12,801 nucleotides of DNA. Origin: Flavobacteriaceae bacterium. Lineage in GTDB: Bacteria; Bacteroidota; Bacteroidia; Flavobacteriales; Flavobacteriaceae. Made by a program: the position numbers and the translations under genes. The notes beneath the pieces were generated by a model. It was not told where the DNA came from, ran no database searches, and worked only from the letters and a program-made list of their open reading frames with translations. The DNA lies in assembly GCA_018662905.1 (NCBI GenBank), contig JABJFE010000133.1, forward strand, positions 1 to 12,801. Direction: 5' to 3'. Below are positions 8,221 to 12,801 of this stretch, piece by piece (the first letter of the stretch is position 1; each line of letters begins with the position of its first letter).

Positions 8221-9024
8221 TTAATTTTTACTATAATATAAAAGTATTTTTTCATATAATCTATCAGAAAGAATATTCTTTAAAACTATTGAAAATTTTT
8301 GAATAAACTGACCCACTTTATAATGAATTTTTGGGTTTTTTGTATTGATTATTTTATAAATAAGCTTTGAAACCAAGTCTGGATTTGATGCATTTTCGAC
8401 ATGTTTATTTGCGGATTTTAAAGATTTAGAATAATCATCTGTGTAATATGATAAATTATTTGATTTAGAATCAATTCTTCTTAAGGCTATGTCTGTTTTA
8501 AAATCTCCAGGAGCTACATTGACAACATTAATATTAAACTTTTTGAGTTCCATGCTAAATACTTCGCCAATGATTTCAAGGGAACTTTTAGTAGCACAAT
8601 AGATTCCTCTAAAGGGAATTCCAAAATAACCTAACACAGAAGTAATATTTATTATTAAACCAGTATTATTTTCTCTCATTGATGGTATGCATTCCTTAAT
8701 TATTGCTATTGGCCCCAATAAATTCGTTTGGAATGCACTTTTAATATCTGTCTCAGATGTTTCTTCAAGTGGACCGGTAATTCCAATACCTGCATTATTA
8801 ATCAATACATCAATTCGGTTTTCAATACTGAGAATATATTTTATTGTTTTTTTTATTTCGACACTAGATGTTATATCACATTTTAATAATGCATACTCTG
8901 AAATATCATACTTATTTGGATTTCTACAGGTACCATAAACTTTATATCCTTTTGAAGTTAGAAATAGAGAAATAGATTTTCCTATTCCTGAGGATGCGCC
9001 TGTGATTAAAATAACTTTAGACAT
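8221..9024 (-). CDS. Short-chain dehydrogenase/reductase (classical SDR)
   Basis: A 267-residue cytoplasmic NAD(P)-dependent oxidoreductase with a full Rossmann fold. The cofactor motif TGASSGIG is at 8-15, NNAG at 76-79, and the catalytic tetrad is Asn101, Ser129, Tyr142 and Lys146, with the usual 12-residue Ser-Tyr spacing. An Arg in the second-strand region (GTCRNP, 31-36) hints at NADP preference. PGDFKT (172-177) follows in the substrate loop region. The C-terminal ~60 residues (from about 205) are basic and helical and vary in this family. The substrate cannot be predicted from sequence. The gene starts only 13 bases beyond the 3' stem of the SRP RNA on the same strand, leaving no room for its own full promoter outside ffs. 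It is followed after 3 bases by the transaldolase, so the SDR-transaldolase pair is one transcription unit. Confidence 0.92.
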   Translation of the reverse strand: MSKVILITGASSGIGKSISLFLTSKGYKVYGTCRNPNKYDISEYALLKCDITSSVEIKKTIKYILSIENRIDVLINNAGIGITGPLEETSETDIKSAFQTNLLGPIAIIKECIPSMRENNTGLIINITSVLGYFGIPFRGIYCATKSSLEIIGEVFSMELKKFNINVVNVAPGDFKTDIALRRIDSKSNNLSYYTDDYSKSLKSANKHVENASNPDLVSKLIYKIINTKNPKIHYKVGQFIQKFSIVLKNILSDRLYEKILLYYSKN

Positions 9025-9029
9025 ATTTT

Positions 9030-9037
9030 AAAAAAAA
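9030..9037 (-). terminator. U-tract at the 3' end of the SRP RNA
   Basis: Eight A on the + strand give U8 directly after the closing stem of ffs on the - strand. The stem it follows is the long-range terminal helix of the SRP RNA, not a local hairpin, so it may act as a leaky intrinsic terminator or simply mark the processed end. The SDR start codon is 5 bases beyond it. Confidence 0.45.
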
Positions 9038-9134
9038 GGGCAAGCTACTTACATCACACCGCTACAACTATCTACCCTTGCTGTGTTCCCACCCTGGGGG
9101 AATTAAATAGGAGCTGGTTGTGTAAGACTTGCCC
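9038..9134 (-). ncRNA. ffs: Signal recognition particle RNA (4.5S-like, small bacterial type)
   Basis: SRP RNA binds Ffh to target nascent membrane and secreted proteins to the Sec/YidC machinery. On the - strand the ends pair: GGGCAAG (9134-9128) with CTTGCCC (9044-9038). The centre carries the diagnostic domain IV hairpin: a 5' CAGG (9096-9093), a GUG/CAC stem (9092-9090 with 9085-9083), a GGAA tetraloop (9089-9086) and a 3' AGCA (9082-9079). This is the same CAGG, 3-bp stem, GGAA, AGCA arrangement as E. coli 4.5S RNA. The length is about 97 nt. It is noticeably more GC-rich than its surroundings. A perfect -7 box lies 4 bases before the first G, and a run of eight T follows the last stem base. 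Ends are set by pairing and could differ by a few bases. Confidence 0.96.
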
Positions 9135-9138
9135 ATTG

Positions 9139-9146
9139 CAAATATA
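9139..9146 (-). promoter_or_regulatory. -7 promoter box of ffs
   Basis: On the - strand 9146-9139 is TATATTTG, a full TAnnTTTG match. Four bases then separate it from the first paired G of the SRP RNA (9134), which is the natural transcription start. A TTTG at 9162-9159 is only 12 bases upstream, too close for a normal -33 element. This box gives an internal ruler of about 5 bases from box to start for the other promoters here. Confidence 0.65.
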
Positions 9147-9192
9147 TATATGTTTTATCAAATAAATATCTTTAGAAAAAATAATTAATAAC

Positions 9193-9200
9193 TAAATTTG
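9193..9200 (+). promoter_or_regulatory. -7 promoter box of the glutaminyl cyclotransferase gene
   Basis: TAAATTTG is a full TAnnTTTG match, 12 bases before the ATG at 9213, giving a leader of about 8 bases. TTTAG at 9171-9175, 17 bases upstream, is a possible weak -33. It is back to back with the ffs promoter in the 78-base gap. Confidence 0.55.
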
Positions 9201-9212
9201 AAAAAAAACTAA

Positions 9213-10241
9213 ATGAAAATTAGATCAACTATACTAATATTATTTTTTTTAATATCATCATGTGGTTCTGCGTCAAAAGAGAACTTTAATATTGATATTA
9301 TCAAAACAAAAGAATTTCTAAAAAACAATGATAAAATAGAATTCTTTATTAATAATCCCTCAAGTAAAATCATTTCTAATCTTGAGTTTGAAATTGATGA
9401 TAATTTAGTTTCTAGTCCTTATTTATTGAATAACAAATTAGGAAAAAATATATTAAAAGCTACTTTTAGTGTTGATGACAAACAATATATTATAAATAAA
9501 GAATTTGTTATTTATTCCTCAATAAAACCAAAAATATATTCCTATAAAATTATTAATGAATTTTCACACGATATTAACTCCTATACTCAAGGGCTTGAAT
9601 TTAGTAATAATGATTTTTTGTATGAAGGAACTGGTCAATATGGTTATTCAATGTTAAAAAAGGTTAATTATCAAACAGGAGAGGTTTTAGAAAAATTATT
9701 TTTAGATAAATCTTATTTTGGAGAAGGAATTACAATTTTAAATGATAAAATTTTTCAATTAACCTGGAAAAGTAAAATGGGATTTGTCTATAATTTGAAT
9801 GATTTCAAATTATTAAACTCATTTAATTATAATAACAGTGTTGAAGGTTGGGGATTGTGTAACGATGGAAAATATATTTACAAATCAGATGGAACTGAAA
9901 AAATATGGAAATTGGATAGTAATAATTTAGAAGAAATTGATTTCGTTAATGTTGTTACAAACAATAAAGTAATTAATAAGATTAATGAACTTGAATGGTT
10001 TAATAATAAAATTTATGCAAATACTTATCAATTTAATAAAGAAGTTGGATTAATAATAAATCCCATAAATGGTCAAGTTGAAGGAGTGATAGATTTTAGT
10101 GGTTTGAAGGAAAAAGTAAAAGATCATCCTAAGCTAGATGTTTTAAATGGAATAGCGTATAATAAAAAAAGACAAACATTTTTTATTACAGGAAAAAACT
10201 GGAACAAATTATTTGAAATTCAAATAGTTGAAAAAAATTAA
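9213..10241 (+). CDS. Glutaminyl-peptide cyclotransferase, lipoprotein
   Basis: The enzyme (EC 2.3.2.5 family, plant/bacterial type I) converts N-terminal glutamine of exported peptides or proteins to pyroglutamate. The 342 residues start with a lipoprotein signal, MKIRS plus a hydrophobic run and lipobox ISSC with Cys17, so it should be anchored in the cell envelope and act outside the cytoplasm. GSASKEN after the cysteine is not a clear surface-export signal. Residues about 25-100 form a short beta-rich extra domain, possibly Ig-like. The catalytic five-bladed beta-propeller follows from about 110: YTQGLEF (124-130), EGTGQYG (138-144), FGEGIT (169-174), LTW (183-185), EGWGL (211-215), SDGT (225-228), INELEW (257-262), LNGIAY (311-316) and TGKNW (326-330), all family hallmarks. 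The stop shares TTAA with convergent glyA. Which proteins it modifies is unknown. Confidence 0.94.
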   Translation: MKIRSTILILFFLISSCGSASKENFNIDIIKTKEFLKNNDKIEFFINNPSSKIISNLEFEIDDNLVSSPYLLNNKLGKNILKATFSVDDKQYIINKEFVIYSSIKPKIYSYKIINEFSHDINSYTQGLEFSNNDFLYEGTGQYGYSMLKKVNYQTGEVLEKLFLDKSYFGEGITILNDKIFQLTWKSKMGFVYNLNDFKLLNSFNYNNSVEGWGLCNDGKYIYKSDGTEKIWKLDSNNLEEIDFVNVVTNNKVINKINELEWFNNKIYANTYQFNKEVGLIINPINGQVEGVIDFSGLKEKVKDHPKLDVLNGIAYNKKRQTFFITGKNWNKLFEIQIVEKN

Positions 10242-11509
10242 TTAAATAAAGATCTTCCTTTCATTAAATTATTTACTTCAATTTTAACGGAACCAATTAT
10301 TTCTGAATTTTCATAATTGTTTATAACCCTATCTATTAATTCAACAATTAATACCATATCTTTTTCATCCAATCCTCTTGTTGTAATTGCAGGTGTTCCA
10401 AATCTAATTCCAGAGGTTACAAAAGGTGATTTATCATCAAACGGAACCATGTTTTTATTAGCTGTTATGTCAGCTTTAACCAATGCTAATTCACAATCTT
10501 TTCCTGAAATATTCTTATTTCTTAAATCAATTAACATCATGTGATTATCTGTACCTCCTGAAATGATTTTATAATCTCTTTTAATGAATTCTTCTGCCAT
10601 AGCCTTTGCATTTTGACGAACTTTAACCATATAAGACATGAAATTATCAGTTAATGCTTCTCCAAAAGCGATTGCTTTTCCAGCAATAACATGTTCTAGT
10701 GGTCCTCCTTGATTACCAGGAAAAACAGCTAGATCTAATAATGAAGACATTTTTTTTAATGTCCCATTTTTGAATTTCAAACCAAAAGGATTGTCAAAAT
10801 CTTCACCCATTAAAATCAAACCTCCCCTTGGTCCTCTTAAAGTTTTATGTGTAGTGGTAGTCACAACATGACAATGAGGTATTGGATCATTTAAAATTCC
10901 TTTTGCTATTAAACCAGACGGATGTGAAATATCTGCCAATAAAAATGCATTAACTGAGTCAGCAATTTCTCTAAATTTTTCAAAATCAATATCTCTTGAA
11001 TAAGCAGAAGCTCCAGCAATAATTAATTTTGGTTTTTCTTTTAAAGCAATCTCAGAAATATTGTCATAATCTAATTTTCCTGTTAGTTCATTTACTCCGT
11101 AAAATACTGGATTATATAATCTTCCACTAAAATTAACAGGTGAACCATGTGTTAAATGTCCTCCATGAGATAAATCAAAACCTAAAATCTTATCACCTGG
11201 ATTCAAAAAAGCGTGATAAACAGCTGTGTTTGCCTGAGATCCTGAATGAGGCTGAACATTTGCATAAGCAGCTCCAAACAGTTCTTTAGCTCTATTAATT
11301 GCTATAGTTTCTATTTCATCAACAACCTCACAACCGCCATAATATCTTTTTCCAGGATAACCTTCAGCATATTTATTTGTTAATACTGAACCTGTTGCCA
11401 ACATTACATCAGGACTTGTGAAATTTTCAGATGCTATTAATTCAATTCCATTTAATTGTCTGTTTTCTTCTTTAACAATTAAATTAAAAATCTCTGTGTC
11501 TACACTCAT
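10238..11509 (-). CDS. glyA: Serine hydroxymethyltransferase
   Basis: GlyA is the PLP enzyme that converts serine and tetrahydrofolate to glycine and 5,10-methylene-tetrahydrofolate, the main source of one-carbon units. The 423 residues match the bacterial length. Visible are IELIASENF (22-30), TNKYAEGYPGKRYYGG (44-59), SGSQAN (89-94), SHGGHLTHG (114-122), the PLP-proximal DISHPSGL (193-200), and the PLP lysine Lys222 in TTTTHKTLRGPRGG. FPGNQGGP is present further on, and the C-terminal domain has SGIRFGTPAITTRG. Nothing is missing. A -33/-7 promoter pair lies just upstream. ytxJ lies 85 bases upstream on the same strand. I see no glycine riboswitch or other leader structure. The last 4 bases overlap the cyclotransferase stop. 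Confidence 0.98.
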   Translation of the reverse strand: MSVDTEIFNLIVKEENRQLNGIELIASENFTSPDVMLATGSVLTNKYAEGYPGKRYYGGCEVVDEIETIAINRAKELFGAAYANVQPHSGSQANTAVYHAFLNPGDKILGFDLSHGGHLTHGSPVNFSGRLYNPVFYGVNELTGKLDYDNISEIALKEKPKLIIAGASAYSRDIDFEKFREIADSVNAFLLADISHPSGLIAKGILNDPIPHCHVVTTTTHKTLRGPRGGLILMGEDFDNPFGLKFKNGTLKKMSSLLDLAVFPGNQGGPLEHVIAGKAIAFGEALTDNFMSYMVKVRQNAKAMAEEFIKRDYKIISGGTDNHMMLIDLRNKNISGKDCELALVKADITANKNMVPFDDKSPFVTSGIRFGTPAITTRGLDEKDMVLIVELIDRVINNYENSEIIGSVKIEVNNLMKGRSLFN

Positions 11510-11527
11510 TTATTAAATTTTAGAATG

Positions 11528-11556
11528 TAAATTTAAGAACCAATTTCTTAATCCAA
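11528..11556 (-). promoter_or_regulatory. -33/-7 promoter of glyA
   Basis: On the - strand TTG (11556-11554), an 18-base spacer and TAAATTTA (11535-11528) fit the Bacteroidota TTG/TAnnTTTG pattern with one mismatch in the last base. The predicted leader before the ATG at 11509 is about 14 bases. This is the only promoter here with both elements at normal spacing. Confidence 0.5.
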
Positions 11557-11594
11557 TAGATATATTAAACATATTATTAATAAATAATTAACAA

Positions 11595-11924
11595 TTAATC
11601 AACTCTATGGATAACATCACTAAATGAAATATCAGAATGGGATGAATTATGAACTAATTCTCCGTTTTTAATAATTATTAACTGAGGAGACTCATGATCG
11701 ATATTAAAGACAGAAGCAATTTTGTTTGATATTTCTCTATTTTTAAGAACATCAATTAGAAAGTATTTGATATTTGTAATACTATTATCAGATTCAAATT
11801 CAAATTTTTTTAAAACTATCCTGCTAATTATACACCTATAAGAATGTTTAAATATTACAATAAAACCATTATTATCATTAAAATCATTAAAATCATTAAC
11901 CTCAATCCAGTTTAGTTTAGCCAT
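11595..11924 (-). CDS. ytxJ: YtxJ/BrxC-type monothiol bacilliredoxin
   Basis: The 109 residues match the YtxJ (DUF2847) family, thioredoxin-fold proteins that in Firmicutes remove bacillithiol from oxidised protein thiols. Evidence is FKHSYRCIISRIVLKKFE (25-42) with the single catalytic cysteine Cys31, the ISNKIASVFNIDHESPQLIIIKNGE segment (70-94) with the cis-Pro-like ESPQ, and the C-terminal HSSHSDI pattern. Firmicute YtxJ/BrxC has TCPIS; here the proline after Cys is Ile. Cys31 is the only cysteine, so it must work as a monothiol enzyme. The N-terminus carries a small FND repeat (9-19). The protein is cytoplasmic, with no signal. The gene lies 85 bases upstream of glyA and is divergent from smpB with a 28-base gap. 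Use of bacillithiol by this organism is inferred from this gene only. Confidence 0.85.
   Translation of the reverse strand: MAKLNWIEVNDFNDFNDNNGFIVIFKHSYRCIISRIVLKKFEFESDNSITNIKYFLIDVLKNREISNKIASVFNIDHESPQLIIIKNGELVHNSSHSDISFSDVIHRVD
11874..11900. repeat. Three tandem 9-bp repeats inside ytxJ
   Basis: ATCATTAAA occurs at 11874-11882 and 11883-11891, followed by ATCATTAAC at 11892-11900. On the coding strand they encode V/F-N-D triplets (VNDFNDFND) near the ytxJ N-terminus. Being in frame, copy changes would lengthen or shorten a non-catalytic region without disrupting the gene. Confidence 0.8.
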
Positions 11925-11939
11925 TTTTAAAAATACTTG

Positions 11940-11947
11940 TAACTTTG
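11940..11947 (+). promoter_or_regulatory. -7 promoter box of smpB
   Basis: TAACTTTG is a full TAnnTTTG match, with TTTAG at 11916-11920 as a possible weak -33 (19-base spacer). Only 5 bases separate the box from the GTG start at 11953, so the predicted transcript starts at or within a base or two of the start codon. On the other strand a weaker TATTTTTA (11935-11928) could serve ytxJ in the same gap. Confidence 0.5.
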
Positions 11948-11952
11948 TCTTT

Positions 11953-12405
11953 GTGAATAAGCAGGTAAATATATTAAATAAAAAAGCAAAGTTTGAATAT
12001 CAGTTGATAGATCAATATAAAGCTGGAATAGTTTTGACTGGAACGGAGATTAAATCGATTAGACTTAATAAAGCTTCTATTTCAGAAAGTTTTTGTGAAT
12101 TTAATGATAATCAAGAATTATTTATAATTAACATGTTTATTGATGAATATGAGTTTGGAAACCACTATAATCACAAAACTAAATCTCAAAGAAAACTTTT
12201 GTTAAATAAAAAAGAATTAAAAAAACTTAACAAGGATGTTAAGAATACAGGTCTAACTATAATTCCTTTAAAAGTATTTATAAATGAAAAAGGGTTTGCA
12301 AAAGTGTTAATTTCACTAGCAAAAGGTAAAAAGACTTATGATAAACGTCAAGTTATTAAAGAGAGAGAAAATAAAATAAATTTAGACAGACTTAAGAAAA
12401 TCTAA
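11953..12405 (+). CDS. smpB: SsrA-binding protein SmpB
   Basis: SmpB binds tmRNA and delivers it to stalled ribosomes for trans-translation. The 150 residues match the family length. Visible: the conserved core KFEYQLIDQYKAGIVLTGTEIKSIR (13-37), KASISESFCEF (40-50), the internal HNHK-like GNHYNHKTKSQRKLLLNKKEL (69-89), the PLKVFINEKGFAKVLISLAKGKK segment, and the basic tail YDKRQVIKERENKINLDRLKKI that enters the mRNA channel. The start is GTG at 11953: no ATG exists before the conserved core and the residue pattern MNKQVNILNKKAKFEY agrees with relatives. No tmRNA gene is in the window. The stop overlaps that of convergent pcm by 4 bases. Confidence 0.97.
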   Translation: MNKQVNILNKKAKFEYQLIDQYKAGIVLTGTEIKSIRLNKASISESFCEFNDNQELFIINMFIDEYEFGNHYNHKTKSQRKLLLNKKELKKLNKDVKNTGLTIIPLKVFINEKGFAKVLISLAKGKKTYDKRQVIKERENKINLDRLKKI

Positions 12406-12801
12406 TTTACGTCTTTTAAAAAAGGAACAAATTTAAAGTTTCCATGATTTTCTCTTTCAAATCTTAATTTAGATATTCTTTTAACCACTATCATTTCCTG
12501 AACTTCTTTTCCAACTGGAATAACCATTTTACCTCCAATCTTAAGTTGAATTAATAATTTTTTAGGAATTTCTTCGGCACCAGCAGTCACTAGTATTTTG
12601 TCAAATGGTTGTTTTTCTTTAAGACCTATATATCCATCTCCGTATACAACCCTGTTTGGATAATAATTCAGTTTTGACAATAATTTTTTGGTTTTTCTGT
12701 ATAATTTATGTTGTCTTTCTATTGTGTAAACATTTTTAGAAATTTCCATTAAAACTGCAGTTTGATATCCTGATCCAGTCCCTATTTCTAAAACTTTATC
12801 A
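12402..12801 (-). CDS. pcm: Protein-L-isoaspartate O-methyltransferase (5' end outside the window)
   Basis: Pcm methylates L-isoaspartyl residues with S-adenosylmethionine, starting repair of aged proteins in the cytoplasm. The gene runs off the end of the window: the frame is open to 12800, and the ATG at 12749-12747 is internal because SAM motif I (VLEIGTGSGYQTAV) lies upstream of it. About 132 C-terminal residues are visible; roughly 80 are missing compared with the usual 210 or so. Further support comes from the motif II region GDGYIGLKEKQPFDKILVTAGA with its family-typical AGAEEIP, the LKIGGKMVIPVG segment, and the C-terminal FKFVPF close to the stop, a standard Pcm ending. Pcm next to smpB is, as I recall, common in flavobacteria. 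The TAG stop overlaps the smpB stop. Confidence 0.95.
   Translation of the reverse strand, partial: DKVLEIGTGSGYQTAVLMEISKNVYTIERQHKLYRKTKKLLSKLNYYPNRVVYGDGYIGLKEKQPFDKILVTAGAEEIPKKLLIQLKIGGKMVIPVGKEVQEMIVVKRISKLRFERENHGNFKFVPFLKDVN

Noticed and set aside
8687..8938. 83-codon open frame on the + strand
   Set aside because: Antisense to the SDR, covering its conserved cofactor region; no support for an independent protein.
9142..9151. Short AT dinucleotide run as a functional repeat
   Set aside because: It is ten bases in an AT-rich promoter gap and is largely explained by the ffs -7 box and base composition.
10317..10544. 75-codon open frame on the + strand
   Set aside because: Antisense to the glyA C-terminal region with no recognisable domain.
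11510..11594. Glycine or other riboswitch upstream of glyA
   Set aside because: The gap is 85 bases, AT-rich and without the paired helices of a glycine aptamer; the predicted leader is only about 14 bases.
11874..11900. 9-bp tandem repeat as a CRISPR or regulatory iteron
   Set aside because: It lies inside the ytxJ coding frame, has no spacers and is too short.
11925..11952. tmRNA (ssrA) beside smpB
   Set aside because: The only gap beside smpB is 28 bases, far too short for a tmRNA, and no tRNA-like end was seen anywhere in the window.
12405..12440. Intrinsic terminator between smpB and pcm
   Set aside because: The T and A runs near 12416-12425 form only a weak AT pairing with no GC stem, and they lie inside the pcm coding region.
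12747..12749. ATG as the start of pcm
   Set aside because: SAM-binding motif I lies upstream in the same open frame, so the true start is beyond the window.

Overview
This window is a dense piece of core chromosome from a member of the Bacteroidota, most likely a marine-type Flavobacteriaceae with a small, AT-rich genome. The evidence is the strong A+T bias, the absence of Shine-Dalgarno sequences, repeated TAnnTTTG boxes (the Bacteroidota -7 promoter element) just upstream of genes, and flavobacterial versions of several proteins: a YbiT-type ABC-F ATPase with a modified second P-loop, a YtxJ-type bacilliredoxin, a lipoprotein glutaminyl cyclotransferase and a TalC-type transaldolase. Only about 470 of 12,801 bases lie outside protein genes, and about 97 of those are an SRP RNA. 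No stretch over 300 bases lacks a gene.

Layout: recG (helicase, 5' end outside the window), pheT and a small DUF2007-like gene run on the + strand (1-4500). They meet a convergent YbiT-type ABC-F gene (4489-6111, -). Divergent from that is a + strand lipoprotein with a thioredoxin-like C-terminal region that lacks redox cysteines (6212-7567). It converges on a - strand block read in the order SRP RNA (ffs, 9134-9038), SDR oxidoreductase (9024-8221) and transaldolase (8217-7564). Divergent from ffs is a + strand glutaminyl-peptide cyclotransferase (9213-10241). This converges on glyA (10238-11509, -), which lies downstream of ytxJ (11595-11924, -). Divergent from ytxJ is smpB (11953-12405, +), which converges on pcm (12402 to beyond 12801, -).

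The genes do not form one pathway. Several serve protein synthesis and quality control: phenylalanyl-tRNA synthetase beta, a ribosome-associated ABC-F factor, SRP RNA, SmpB for ribosome rescue, and isoaspartate repair. Others serve one-carbon and sugar metabolism (glyA, transaldolase), DNA repair (recG) and thiol redox chemistry (ytxJ). I see no mobile element, phage gene, CRISPR array, toxin-antitoxin pair or restriction system.

I did not find a convincing new multi-gene system. The points most worth a second look are: all four convergent gene pairs overlap at their stop codons; the ABC-F protein is degenerate in both halves of one composite ATP site; a thioredoxin-fold-like lipoprotein has no catalytic cysteine; ffs ends 13 bases before an SDR start codon; and smpB probably has a leaderless GTG-start transcript inside a 28-base divergent gap.
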